Shown: positions 30,841 to 40,207 of the stretch, in pieces | Layout: every line of letters begins with the position of its first letter | How positions within the stretch are numbered: the stretch's first letter is position 1 | NCBI RefSeq assembly: GCF_001422985.1 | Contig: NZ_LMNL01000005.1 | Span: 1 to 64,000 of the forward strand | Origin: Methylobacterium sp. Leaf117 | Lineage (GTDB): Bacteria; Pseudomonadota; Alphaproteobacteria; Rhizobiales; Beijerinckiaceae | Length of the DNA: 64,000 bases | Direction of reading: 5' to 3' | Notes under the pieces: generated by a model | Databases searched by the model: none | The model's input: only the letters and a program-made list of their open reading frames with translations | Told to the model about the DNA's origin: nothing | Translations under genes and position numbers: made by a program

Positions 30841-31218
30841 CCAGCTCTCCTCCTTGGAAAGCCGCGCATCGAATCACATCTGCGCCGCCCTCGAAACCCC
30901 ACCTCGCGCAGGAACAGTTCGGGCTTCGCCTCGTAGGTCTGCCGGATCAGGTCGGCCTGGGCCTCGATGGCGTGCGAGCGCTGATCGCCGCCCATCGGCT
31001 TTGCCCATGTGCGCCCTTCCCGCACGAAGGTCTCGTGCCAGCGCACGGCGCTGGCGGGGCTGACCTTGAACCGTTTAGCGGCTTCCCGGCGTGAGGCGCC
31101 TGCCTCGATCGCCACCACGACGCGTTCACGCAGATCGGCTGACAGGGCTGAGGGCATCCAGCTCTCCTCCTTGGAAAGCCGCGCATCGAATCACATCTGC
31201 GCCGCCCTCGAAACCCCA
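30586..31218. repeat. 317-bp tandem duplication of the IS630 5' end
   Basis: 30586-30902 recurs as 30903-31218 with scattered single-base differences. Each copy contains the transposase start (ATG at 30840 and 31157) and the same upstream sequence to TCGAAACCCCA. The differences between copies suggest this duplication is not simply an assembly repeat. Confidence 0.85.
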
Positions 31219-31472
31219 GTCGACTCAAGCCGATCGGACACCGCTCTAGCAATTGGGCACTTTAAGGTGGTGCTCATGCCCGGCACAGATCCTCTGTCTG
31301 TCCCAGCGGACGCCATCGCTCTCGACCTAAACCGTATTTTTCTTCGAACACTACATCTGAGTGTCTCCCGCGACGCCTCGAATTCGACGCGCTTGGATGA
31401 AAGTGCTTCATTCATAAGCGGATTTCCCGCGGCCGAATTTCCGCCGCAGGGTCAGGATTCTCGAATAAGCGC

Positions 31473-31940
31473 ATGACACCAGTCGTCGCCTCCTCCCGCG
31501 AGAAAGATGCGGGCTTCACTTTGATCGAGATGACGTTGGTCCTGGCGATCATCAGTCTGATCGCGGCGCTCTCCCTGCCGCGGGTATCGTTCTCCGGGAG
31601 CGCGACCAGCCTGCGGGTCAAGGGTTTCGAAATTATAGCCATCCTCCGAGCCGACCGCGACCAGGCAGTCAGGAGCGGGCGTCCAGTGACGAGCATAGTC
31701 GATTTAGCCGGTGGCCGCGTGCTGTCCAGCGGCGAGAATGGCGTGGTCGCTATTCCGGCCAACCTTCTGCTGCGCGTTTCCGGCGCCGCGCTTGACGGCA
31801 TCCGCTTCCTACCAGACGGGCGGGCGTCGGGTGGGGAGATCTTCCTGATGCGGGCTGACCGGGCCGGCATCCTGTCGGTCCGAGTCGATCCGCAGACCGC
31901 CGCGATCGTAATCGACCGGGGCGCTCGCTTTGAGAAGTGA
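31473..31940 (+). CDS. gspH: Type II secretion minor pseudopilin GspH
   Basis: 155 residues. The prepilin signal is plain: DAG, then FTLIEMTLVLAIISLIAAL, with cleavage after Gly and Glu at position +5. The remainder is a small beta-rich domain with a GEIFLMRADRAG region typical of GspH. It contributes to the tip of the pseudopilus in the inner membrane and periplasm. First of three + strand genes: gspJ overlaps its end by 11 bases. Confidence 0.85.
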   Translation: MTPVVASSREKDAGFTLIEMTLVLAIISLIAALSLPRVSFSGSATSLRVKGFEIIAILRADRDQAVRSGRPVTSIVDLAGGRVLSSGENGVVAIPANLLLRVSGAALDGIRFLPDGRASGGEIFLMRADRAGILSVRVDPQTAAIVIDRGARFEK

Positions 31941-32721
31941 CCGGAGTGCCCATGCGGCACGCATAGCACGCCGTTTCCGCGCCGCGCCAGCACGGCCGTC
32001 TTCGGCCGGCTTCCTGCTGGTTGAGGCTCTAGCGACGATGGCGATCGGCGCAATAATCCTCGTCGCGGTCGGGTCGCTGCTGGGATTGATGTCTCGGCAA
32101 GCCGACCAGACGGCGGAGCGCACCGAACGCATGGATGTCGCCAGCCACGCTCTCTCCGCGCTCGCCCGCGATATAGGATCGATCGCGCGAGCGCGCTGGG
32201 CGGGTCCCGGCCCACGGAATTTCGTGTTCACGGGGCTGCCAGATCGAATGCTGTTTTCTCTAGACCGCTCCGACGCGGATCGCCCTCCCAGCAGCTTCGC
32301 AATCCGACTGCAGGGAACAGAAACAAAGGACGGCAGCGCCATCCTTCGCGCCGAGGCGTCGCTCTCGCCCCTCGACCGCGACGAGGCTGCCCTCGATTTT
32401 GCCCCCCCGCACACGATCTACATCGGCCCTGCCCCAGTCCGCTTCGCCTATGTCGTAGCGCCCAGTGCTGGCGGTCCTGAACTCGTGCTCGATGCCTGGC
32501 CAGGGGGCGAGGCGCTGCCGATCGCAGTTCGCGTTTCATTTACTGATCCCGCGAGCGGCGAGATCCTGTCGAGCCTTCGCGTCCCTCTCCGGATTGAGGC
32601 AGAGGCGGGCTGCGCTGCGCCGCAAAAATCATTTTGCAGCCGCTTTGATCCGCGCTCGGTCGAAGAACAGGGAAAGCATGGAGCGCCGACGCGCAACATG
32701 GGCGCGACGGGGGGGCGCTGA
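31930..32721 (+). CDS. gspJ: Type II secretion minor pseudopilin GspJ
   Basis: 263 residues from TTG 31930. No ATG is in frame before the prepilin motif, so the rare start overlapping gspH is the best choice. Residues 27-45 read GFLLVEALATMAIGAII, a type IV prepilin N-terminus with Glu +5. The globular part has the GspJ-like length and a late Cys pair (EAGCAAPQKSFCS). It would form the pseudopilus tip with GspH, I and K. The stop is followed almost at once by gspK. Confidence 0.8.
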   Translation: MRSDRSAHAARIARRFRAAPARPSSAGFLLVEALATMAIGAIILVAVGSLLGLMSRQADQTAERTERMDVASHALSALARDIGSIARARWAGPGPRNFVFTGLPDRMLFSLDRSDADRPPSSFAIRLQGTETKDGSAILRAEASLSPLDRDEAALDFAPPHTIYIGPAPVRFAYVVAPSAGGPELVLDAWPGGEALPIAVRVSFTDPASGEILSSLRVPLRIEAEAGCAAPQKSFCSRFDPRSVEEQGKHGAPTRNMGATGGR

Positions 32722-32722
32722 G

Positions 32723-33592
32723 ATGCGTAGTGGCCGGCAGGCCGGCTTCATCCTGGTGGCAGTGCTCGGCATCATGGCCCTACTCCTGAGCCTCGCCGGC
32801 GGGACGGCGCTGATGGTCCGCTCCGCGATCAACGGCGTCCGCGGCAGCACCGACGACCTGAAACTGGAAGCGATGGTCCGCTCTGGCATCGATCTCGCAG
32901 CCCACGAATTGTTCGCATTGAAGCTCTCCACGGCGAGGATCCGCGACCAGCGCATCGTTCTCGACGGCGGCACGATCACCCTGTACGCGGTCGATGAATC
33001 CGGCCGGATCGACTTGAACTGGTCCGATCCCGTTCTGCTGGCAGGCGCCTATCGCACCGCTGGGTTGACCGGGCTGAAGCCCGAGGCCTTCGCTGCCCGT
33101 GTGGTTCAATGGCGCGACCGCTACGAGGACAAGCAGCCTGAAAACATTGATCCGGCCAAGATCAATCTCGCCGCCAAGCCCGTTGGCCGCGGCAAGGACG
33201 GCTTCCGAACCGTGTCAGAACTCCGCTGGGTGGCCGACGTTTCGGATGACGACGTTGCAGCTCTCGCGCCCCTGCTCACCGTCGACAACGCACAGGGCCG
33301 CGTGAACGTGCTGGAAGCCTCGGAAACGGTTCTGATGGCACTCCCTGAGATGACTTCAAGCCTCGTAGCGCAAGTCGTGGCCCTTCGTTCCGCGCCGCGT
33401 ACGACGATGGCCGATCAACTCAAGGTTATAATGCCAAAACAGCAACCGCTTATCACTACGGCGCGGGGCACAGCGTTCCGCGTTCGGGTCACGGTCGCCA
33501 CAGCGTCAGGGGCCAACCGCAGCGTTGCTGTGATCTTAGCCCGTGCTCCTGCCCGCGACGCGCCGTACTACGTCACTGCTTGGGAGCGCTGA
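32723..33592 (+). CDS. gspK: Type II secretion minor pseudopilin GspK
   Basis: 289 residues from ATG 32723, one base after the gspJ stop. The N-terminus reads QAGFILVAVLGIMALLLSLA: a prepilin sequence lacking Glu at +5, which is the known exception for GspK, the protein capping the pilus tip. The domain contains DESGRIDLNW and RWRDRYEDKQPEN-like stretches and SELRWVADVSDDDVAALAPL, the helix-hairpin-helix-like alpha domain of GspK. Convergent with the methyltransferase gene 22 bases downstream. Confidence 0.88.
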   Translation: MRSGRQAGFILVAVLGIMALLLSLAGGTALMVRSAINGVRGSTDDLKLEAMVRSGIDLAAHELFALKLSTARIRDQRIVLDGGTITLYAVDESGRIDLNWSDPVLLAGAYRTAGLTGLKPEAFAARVVQWRDRYEDKQPENIDPAKINLAAKPVGRGKDGFRTVSELRWVADVSDDDVAALAPLLTVDNAQGRVNVLEASETVLMALPEMTSSLVAQVVALRSAPRTTMADQLKVIMPKQQPLITTARGTAFRVRVTVATASGANRSVAVILARAPARDAPYYVTAWER

Positions 33593-33614
33593 TCGGTCTT
33601 AGCGGGTGTTGCGA

Positions 33615-34706
33615 TCATATCCGATTGCTCGGCTTCACCACAAAATAGAGGTCGTCCGAGGCGACAAGCCGGGTCTCGATCGCGATCCGCTCTATCATCA
33701 TCGTGAGGTCGAGGATCGCCATGTCGCTCTCACTGCGGAAGTTTCCGGCGCGGTCGGCCAGCAGATTTCGCAGTAGGGTGCCGCCCATCGGCAGCACCTC
33801 GACCACGTCGAAAGCCGCAAACAGCATCGAGCGAAGGTCGGCGCTGCGGGGTGCTTCGCTCGGATCGTAGCTGGCCACCGCCGGGATCGTTGGCAGCGTC
33901 AAGCGCACGTCGATCCGATCGTCTTGCTCTGCTTTGAGGTTCCGCCGCAGGTGCTCAGGCATGTAGGCAAAAATTTCGTCGGCGAGCCGGCGGGCATCCC
34001 GGTCCATCTGAAGGCGCGGCGGTCCAAAATAATCGAGTCCGAGGATCAGGCCGTCCAGCGAAACGATCCGGTTGAGAAAAGGCAGGAACCGTTCGAGGTC
34101 GGCACAATGGTGGAGCGAGTGGCAGAAGAACACCACGTCGAAGCTGCGATCGATCGGGGGCGGGTGGTTGAAATCGAAGGCCAGGAACTCAGATTCGATC
34201 GGAAACGGTTCGATCTTACGCCGGGCGTCCGCGAGCAGGGCCGCGTCGTATTCGTAAAGCGTGATCTTCGAAAGCGGCCAGTTTCCCTGACGCAAGATTG
34301 CCTCCTCGATCCCGCCCGGACCGCAGCCGAAGGAAGCGAGGCTGAGATCGCGACCGAGGCGCTCGCGTAGGGGTGCGAGGTGGCGGTCGAGAGTCCAGTC
34401 GAGCCACAATCCACGCTCGGCGGTGGAGCGGCCGGTCATAAGCCGAGCGACGTAGTCGTGGATCTTCGGCAGGCCCTTCCAGTCGAGCACTTGGCGCCGT
34501 GCCTCCCAGTCGGGGTCGAGCACCTGCCGCCACGTGGTCTCGTCCGGCGCGACCGGCTCGCTCGAGAGCGTTTCGTCCGCAGCAGATGCTGGTTCCGTTG
34601 GGGCTGGCGCAGACCGAGTAGAGGCTGCCTCCAGCTTAGGAGGAATCGGATCTGGAATCTGGCGCGCATCTTTCTTGAAGCGTTTTAGGAAAGTTGCGAG
34701 AGCCAT
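33615..34706 (-). CDS. Class I SAM-dependent methyltransferase
   Basis: 363 residues from ATG 34706. Residues 1-55 are a Pro/Ala/Ser-rich linker. From about 85 the protein looks like a methyltransferase: motif I LASFGCGPGGIEEAI near residue 120, an acidic motif II (TLYEYDAALL), and FDVVFFCHSLHHCADLERFL (split here) as motif IV. No membrane segment. It is the last gene of the gspD-O-F-G-I strand, 108 bases after gspI. The substrate is unknown: a surface glycan, or conceivably a pseudopilin. Confidence 0.75.
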   Translation of the reverse strand: MALATFLKRFKKDARQIPDPIPPKLEAASTRSAPAPTEPASAADETLSSEPVAPDETTWRQVLDPDWEARRQVLDWKGLPKIHDYVARLMTGRSTAERGLWLDWTLDRHLAPLRERLGRDLSLASFGCGPGGIEEAILRQGNWPLSKITLYEYDAALLADARRKIEPFPIESEFLAFDFNHPPPIDRSFDVVFFCHSLHHCADLERFLPFLNRIVSLDGLILGLDYFGPPRLQMDRDARRLADEIFAYMPEHLRRNLKAEQDDRIDVRLTLPTIPAVASYDPSEAPRSADLRSMLFAAFDVVEVLPMGGTLLRNLLADRAGNFRSESDMAILDLTMMIERIAIETRLVASDDLYFVVKPSNRI

Positions 34707-34814
34707 CACACGGATTGCTTTCCGCCTGCGCCGCGTCGCAAGACTGGAGGTTTGGAAGTGAGCCAGTTTCGGCCGGGTCGCGATGGCTTTGGCTCTGTCT
34801 CAGTCGCGATCATG

Positions 34815-35306
34815 TTACCGCCCCGCGGCATCGGCCGATGCCGTTTGCCCCAGCCGGATCGTCTCAACCGTAACGGCCGTTCCGCGGCGGGTCAAAACCT
34901 CAATGTCCTGGCGCATTGGCATCCAGCGAATATGTCTCGCGAGATCTGCCGGATCACAGGCGCTGACTGCTAGCTGGCAGACGTCCTCCGCGTCTCGCTC
35001 GGGCTCAGGCAAGGGAAGCTCCAGAGCCCCTAGACGAATGGTGTAGTGGTAGCCATTCAGGGTACCGGTGCGTCCGCCCCTGTTGATATCCGTTACGTGC
35101 AGCGGTTCAGCGAGAAGCGAGCGGGCGACGCGCTCGGCGGCGAGTCTGTCCTCCACCGCCACTAGTCCAGCGCGCGACTGTACTACACCCCGCTGCACCA
35201 CGAGGCTCAGGACCGCCACGATGGCGAAGGCCGCGAGCGCCTCGACTAGCGTGAAGCCCGCCGATGCCCCGCGATCGCGAGGATGCCTTCGAACCCTGGA
35301 CATCAT
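34815..35306 (-). CDS. gspI: Type II secretion minor pseudopilin GspI
   Basis: 163 residues. The prepilin signal ASAGFTLVEALAAFAIVAVL has cleavage after Gly and Glu +5. The rest is short with the GspI-like ERVARSLLAEPLH helix and GYHYTIRL. It overlaps the gspG stop by four bases (ATGA), so the two are translationally coupled. Confidence 0.85.
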   Translation of the reverse strand: MMSRVRRHPRDRGASAGFTLVEALAAFAIVAVLSLVVQRGVVQSRAGLVAVEDRLAAERVARSLLAEPLHVTDINRGGRTGTLNGYHYTIRLGALELPLPEPERDAEDVCQLAVSACDPADLARHIRWMPMRQDIEVLTRRGTAVTVETIRLGQTASADAAGR

Positions 35307-35752
35307 TCCTTGCCAATTACGCCGTTGCCGCCCTTCACGCCGTCGGCGCCGAGCGAGAGAATGGCGTATGGGGCGGTCTTGCCTGGCGTCCGGTACTCGT
35401 AGGGTCGTCCCCAGGGGTCCGCCGGCACGTTGCCCTGCTTGAGGTAGGGGCCGCTCCAGTTATCGGCCGCCGCTGGACGCTGAACCAGAGATTGCAGGCC
35501 CTCGCTCGTTGACGGATAGCGACCGTTGTCGAGGTAGAACAAGTCAAGCGCCGACGCGAAGGACTCCATCTGTAGCTTGGCCGCCTTGTCGCGCGAGCTC
35601 GATAGGTAGCCAAGAACGCGCGGACCTGCGAGGCCCATGACGAGGCCAAGGATCACCAATACGACTAGCAACTCGACCAGGGTAAATCCTCCCTGCGCAT
35701 CGCGCCGGGGACGTCCGGATCGGTCAAAGCGGGAACGCACGGAAACCATCAT
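35303..35752 (-). CDS. gspG: Type II secretion major pseudopilin GspG
   Basis: 149 residues, the usual size. GGFTLVELLVVLVILGLVMG is the prepilin signal/TM helix. The C-terminal domain has the invariant GspG features LDLFYLDNGRYPSTSEGLQ (Ca-site and YP loop), DNWSGPYLK and DPWGRPYEY. This is the subunit that polymerises into the pseudopilus. The gene sits 12 bases after gspF. Confidence 0.95.
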   Translation of the reverse strand: MMVSVRSRFDRSGRPRRDAQGGFTLVELLVVLVILGLVMGLAGPRVLGYLSSSRDKAAKLQMESFASALDLFYLDNGRYPSTSEGLQSLVQRPAAADNWSGPYLKQGNVPADPWGRPYEYRTPGKTAPYAILSLGADGVKGGNGVIGKE

Positions 35753-35764
35753 CGGCGTGAAACC

Positions 35765-36985
35765 TCAGACCAGAAGGTCGTTGATGCTCATAAGCGCGGT
35801 CATCACCGAGATGATGAGCCACGCGATCAGGAGGCTTACCACAACCATGACCGTCGGCCCCACGACTGCGATGACGCGACCCAAGGCTGAGTCGAGCTTG
35901 GCCTCGTAAAACACTGCAACGCGGCTCGCACTGTCGGCGAGATCGCCGGATTCCTCACCGACGCGCAGCATCTGGACCACGTGGCGGGGAAAAAGCTTTC
36001 CGCGCGACAGGGTCTCGGAAAGGCGCTGGCCCTGGCGTACGTCGGCTACGACCCGGTCGATCTCGAGGCCCGCACCGGGAAGGCGCACGACGCCGCGGAT
36101 TAGGCGGAGCGCCGTGGAGATGTCGACGCGGTTGCGCACCAGGATCGCTAGCGTTCGGCAGAAGGTAACGGTGAGTTCGTTGGCTAGAACCGCGCGACTG
36201 AATGGTAGGCGCGCGAGCAGGGCGAGCCAAAGCCCGCGCTCGCTGCCGATCCGGTTGAGCACCACGGCGCTTCCGAGAAGGCCGGCCATTGATAACACCA
36301 CGACGTCGAAGTTGCGGTTAAGAAATCCCGACATCTCGAACACTACGAGGGCAGAAGGGTCAATCTTGTCGCGGAAGCCCTGCAGCGCGACCTCGAATTT
36401 TGGAATCAAGTAGATCAGGATAAAGAACAGCACCCCCACCGCCGCGACCACGAGGAAGCAAGGGTAGGAGATCGCAGAGATGAAGCGCTTACGCAGGCGC
36501 TCACCGCGCTGGCGCTCGGCGGCAAGGCCGCTCAACGCCTCCTCCAGCCGCCCGGAGGTCTCAGCGACCTCAACCATTTTCACATAGATGGGTGGAAACA
36601 GCTTCGGGTGCGTGGAGATCGCCTCAGACAGGCTCTTGCCGTGGCTGAGCGCCGCGTGAAGGTCGCGCAGCACCCGCACGAGCCAGCTACGGCTCTCCAT
36701 CTGAGAGAGGATTTGCAGCGCCTCGGTGAGCGCGACGCCGCCCTTGAGCAACATCGCCAGATCTAAAGTTAGACTGGTAATGTCCTCGGGCCGCGGGTCC
36801 GGCGTCAGCCAGTCCCGCAGCGAGCGCCCTGTCGACCGCGTCCCTTTGGTTTCCGCCTTCACCGAGATCGGGGTGCACCCGACACGGTCGAGATGGGCGA
36901 AGACCTCGCCGCTCGCTCCGGCCTCCATCGTCCCCTCAAGGATTTTGCCCGAAGCATCCAGGGCCATGTAGGCGAAGGTCGACAT
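35765..36985 (-). CDS. gspF: Type II secretion inner-membrane platform protein GspF
   Basis: 406 residues. Two repeated T2SSF domains are visible (about 70-195 and 275-395), with three strong membrane segments near 170, 220 and 375. Signatures: ALTEALQIL, LSEAISTHPKLFPPIYVKMV, and VGEESGDLADSASRVAVFYE in the second repeat. It anchors the ATPase GspE and rotates or transmits force to the pseudopilus. The start directly abuts the prepilin peptidase stop. Confidence 0.95.
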   Translation of the reverse strand: MSTFAYMALDASGKILEGTMEAGASGEVFAHLDRVGCTPISVKAETKGTRSTGRSLRDWLTPDPRPEDITSLTLDLAMLLKGGVALTEALQILSQMESRSWLVRVLRDLHAALSHGKSLSEAISTHPKLFPPIYVKMVEVAETSGRLEEALSGLAAERQRGERLRKRFISAISYPCFLVVAAVGVLFFILIYLIPKFEVALQGFRDKIDPSALVVFEMSGFLNRNFDVVVLSMAGLLGSAVVLNRIGSERGLWLALLARLPFSRAVLANELTVTFCRTLAILVRNRVDISTALRLIRGVVRLPGAGLEIDRVVADVRQGQRLSETLSRGKLFPRHVVQMLRVGEESGDLADSASRVAVFYEAKLDSALGRVIAVVGPTVMVVVSLLIAWLIISVMTALMSINDLLV

Positions 36986-37594
36986 CTACGGATGCCCCAG
37001 TGCGCTGGGCAGGATCTGCCCCACGAGCCACGTCGCCCAGAGCGCGGGGGCGAGGACAGCGCCAAAAGCGATCCGGTCGGTCACCTGAACTGCACGCGCC
37101 AGGACGGGCAGCATCCGGCCCGCGCCGACGATCGCGAGGCCGGTCAGACTCGCGCTAAGGATCGCTAAGGAGAGCCCAACGGTCCCGAGCAGGACGCCAC
37201 CGGCGGCGGCGAGCTTTACGTCGCCAAGGCCGATGCCGTCATGCCCGCGGAGGCGGTAATAGGTCTCCCGTAGTGCAAGCAGAACACCGCCGCAAATCGC
37301 GGCGTCAACGGCTGCGAAACCGATGGTCGTGACCGGGTGGGTGCCCAGAAAGGCGCCGTCGCCGATCCTACCTGCGAGGCCGATCAATCCGAGAGCAAGG
37401 GTCGCAGCGTCAGGAATCGTAAAATCCGCCAGATCCTGCCAGACAATCCGCAAGCCGATGATGGCCAAAGCGATGGCGACGATGCCGGTAGCCATCGGAC
37501 CCGGACCAGCCCACGCTGCTAATGCCGCGCTGGAGACTGCAACGGCAATCACGAGCCCGGCGAAATCGTTCGTCTCGATGCGTCTGACCAACAT
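36986..37594 (-). CDS. gspO: Prepilin peptidase, catalytic domain only (GspO-like, A24 family)
   Basis: 202 residues from ATG 37594 (the open frame reaches 37768 but that part overlaps gspD out of frame). It is a polytopic membrane protein with both aspartates of the A24 family: VWQDLADFTIPD (Asp54) and GIGLGDVKLA (Asp125 in GxGD). The usual N-terminal cytoplasmic domain with CxxC pairs, linked to N-methylation in bifunctional PilD/GspO, is absent. It would cleave GspG-K leader peptides. It lies 10 bases after gspD. Confidence 0.85.
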   Translation of the reverse strand: MLVRRIETNDFAGLVIAVAVSSAALAAWAGPGPMATGIVAIALAIIGLRIVWQDLADFTIPDAATLALGLIGLAGRIGDGAFLGTHPVTTIGFAAVDAAICGGVLLALRETYYRLRGHDGIGLGDVKLAAAGGVLLGTVGLSLAILSASLTGLAIVGAGRMLPVLARAVQVTDRIAFGAVLAPALWATWLVGQILPSALGHP

Positions 37595-37604
37595 GCGCGG
37601 TCGA

Positions 37605-39968
37605 TCAAGGCTTGTAGACCGGGCGGCGAGCGGGCAGTGCGGCACCGCGTCGGGCGCCTGCATCGAGCAGTTTACCCCGGTAATCCTCAGCCACCCGCTG
37701 CGCGTCCCGTCCCGAGCGGACAACAACGGGACGGATGAATACCACCAGTTCGGTCCGCTGTGCGCCATTGTCTACGGAGCTGAACAGGTCCCCCACGCTG
37801 GGAAGCCGATCAAGGAACGGGATCCCGTCGCGGGACACCTGCCGCTTCTCACTGATCAAGCCGGCGAGCAGAACCGTCTGTCCGTTGGCCACCGAGATCG
37901 TGCTCGCGACCCGCCGCTTCGAGATCGTCGGGGTCAGGGTGTTCGAGGCGCTGACCACCGCCGAGATCTCCTGCTCGATCTGCATGGTAACGGCATCGTT
38001 CTGGCCGATACGCGGGACCACGTTGAGGATGATACCGGTGTCACGGAACTCTACTTGGCTGACAAGCGGCGCGCCGGGTACGGTGATGCCCTGTGCCTGC
38101 GTGGTTGTGATCGGCACAGAATCGCCGACCTGGAGTGAGGCGGGCTGGTTCTCCAGCACCACGAGGGAGGGCGAGGACAGGATCTTCACGTCGGTGAAGC
38201 CATCAAGCGCCGAGAGCACCACGTCAGGGCCGGAATAGCCACCGACGAGGAAATTGAAGCCCCCGCCGGCGCTTGCCGTCAGCGCGTTGGTGGCGCCGCC
38301 TGCCGTTGCTGCTGCTGCGCTCAGCAGACCGATCGATCCCCTGCCCTTGCCCAGCCCAATATTCTTTGAGTCGAGGAAGTATTGCACCCCGTACTTGAGC
38401 TGATCGGTGAGCGTTACCTCGGCGATGGTCACGTTGACCGCCACCTGCGCTGGGGTTGCGTCGAGTTGGCGTAATGCTGCGTTGATCTTCCTGTAGGTCT
38501 CGCCGTCGGCATAGGTGATAACCGAGTTGTTCGACGGGTCCGCGCTGATTGAAACGCGCCGCGCCCCGTTGCCCCGTCGGGTTAGATCGAGGCTGTCGCT
38601 ACCACCACCGGTCGCAAATGAACCGCCGCCGTCGGCCATGCCATTGTTCGGCATGGTATCGCCAAAGGCCGACGCGAACCGCGCTCGGAGGAGGTCGGCG
38701 CCGGTGTTCTGCTGGCCACCGCCTTGATTGCCGGAAGCGCCCTGTCCAAGCCCGCCATAACCGGAGCTAGAATTGCCTCCGTACAGACCGCCGCTCTGGG
38801 TGCCCCCGGAAAAATTGCGGCCCTGTCCTTGTCCACCGCTGTTAAAACCGCCGAGCCCAGCGCCCTGCGTCGGGGTGTTGGTGTTGGAGTTGCCCGTTCC
38901 GAATAGGCCGTTGATGACGCGAGCCAGCTCCTTCGCGTCTCGATAGCGAGCCTTGTAGATGAACACCGTTTCCTCGGCTGCCTCGACAGTACTGTCGAGC
39001 TTGCGCACAAAGGTTTCCGCGCGCCGGATTAAGGACGGGTTCTTTGACATCGCCATCACGGCGCGCAGCCGAGCGATCGGCTTGAACTGGATCAGGCCCG
39101 AACTCGCCCCGTTTTCGCCGGTGTCGAACAACTGCGTGAGGTCGGCGACGATTGCCTCCGGCCGCGCGCGGCGCAGCTCGAACAGGCTCACCGATTGTCC
39201 CCGCATCCAATCTGCATCGAAGGCTAGGATCGCGCTTACAGCCTCCTGGCGACGTGGCCCAGGACCTTTCACGATGATCGTGTTGCGGCCGGTATCGAAG
39301 CGAAGGCCATCGGCCTCTGTGACAAAACCCGACACCAGCTTCGACATCACCGCGGCTGAGACGTAACGGAGCGGAACTACCGAGACTCCATAGCCCGGCG
39401 CTTGCGCGTTTCCAAAACTGACGTTGCCGATGCTGGTGGCGGCTGATGTTATGCGGTAGCCGCCGGTGTTGCGGGTCATGGTGTAGCCCTGGCCCGACAG
39501 AACCGTCTCTAGCGCTGAGAGTAATTCGGCGCGGGTCATTGGCCGGGGCGAAGAGATCGTAATCTGACCGGCGACGTCGGAAGCCATTGTGTAGTTAAGG
39601 CCGAGCGTATCGTTCAAAATGGCATGGACCACGTCCTTCACTTCAGCCCGCTCAAAATTCAGACGGTAGCTGCCAGCTTCGCCGGGCTGTGTCCCAATCT
39701 CCACGGCTTCGGAGCCGAGGCTCGCTGTTGCCTCAACATCCTCGGGACTAAAATTATACGTCCGCCCCTCGCCACGATCCGGTGCGACGACCGCATCCCG
39801 TGACGGCTTGCCCGCGACCATCCGGCGGAGCGGACGCGCCGATAGGTCCATCTGGGTTTCTGGGCCCGTCAAGCTTGCGCGTGGGGGAGTGGCATCACGG
39901 GCGAAGGCGACGGCGCCGAGAAGTCCCACGCAACAGACCGAGGCGAGGCAGAGTCGCATCAAGAGCAT
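37605..39968 (-). CDS. gspD: Type II secretion outer membrane secretin GspD
   Basis: 787 residues from ATG 39968, where the signal peptide begins (MRLCLASVCCVGLLGAVAF). Domains in order: N0/N1 from about 90 (LNFERAEVKDVVHAILNDTL), further N domains to about 350, then a Gly/Ser/Asn-rich insert at about 356-422, and the secretin domain from about 500. The latter contains VPLLSQVEFR-like VEFRDTGIILNVVPRI and VASTISVANGQTVLLAGLI, the secretin signature. The C-terminus has no obvious pilotin-binding extension. It forms the outer-membrane pore. First gene of the D-O-F-G-I run. Confidence 0.93.
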   Translation of the reverse strand: MLLMRLCLASVCCVGLLGAVAFARDATPPRASLTGPETQMDLSARPLRRMVAGKPSRDAVVAPDRGEGRTYNFSPEDVEATASLGSEAVEIGTQPGEAGSYRLNFERAEVKDVVHAILNDTLGLNYTMASDVAGQITISSPRPMTRAELLSALETVLSGQGYTMTRNTGGYRITSAATSIGNVSFGNAQAPGYGVSVVPLRYVSAAVMSKLVSGFVTEADGLRFDTGRNTIIVKGPGPRRQEAVSAILAFDADWMRGQSVSLFELRRARPEAIVADLTQLFDTGENGASSGLIQFKPIARLRAVMAMSKNPSLIRRAETFVRKLDSTVEAAEETVFIYKARYRDAKELARVINGLFGTGNSNTNTPTQGAGLGGFNSGGQGQGRNFSGGTQSGGLYGGNSSSGYGGLGQGASGNQGGGQQNTGADLLRARFASAFGDTMPNNGMADGGGSFATGGGSDSLDLTRRGNGARRVSISADPSNNSVITYADGETYRKINAALRQLDATPAQVAVNVTIAEVTLTDQLKYGVQYFLDSKNIGLGKGRGSIGLLSAAAATAGGATNALTASAGGGFNFLVGGYSGPDVVLSALDGFTDVKILSSPSLVVLENQPASLQVGDSVPITTTQAQGITVPGAPLVSQVEFRDTGIILNVVPRIGQNDAVTMQIEQEISAVVSASNTLTPTISKRRVASTISVANGQTVLLAGLISEKRQVSRDGIPFLDRLPSVGDLFSSVDNGAQRTELVVFIRPVVVRSGRDAQRVAEDYRGKLLDAGARRGAALPARRPVYKP

Positions 39969-40207
39969 GAGAAGATTTTCCAATCCAGGCGTTACGTTAA
40001 CGTACCCCTCATTCCTGCCCGTGCCCACGGGGACAATCACTATAAATAGGCTTTCTCAACTCGCTGTGCCTGATTAGACACATGCTTTACAAATTCTGTT
40101 CAATTAAAGATGTTTTAGCATCTCCGTCATTGTCGCGAATCCATCTGCAGCTAAGTTGGCCTCGACGCTAGAGTAGCAGCGTGCGACCTGCCGGGAGAAA
40201 ACAGACC

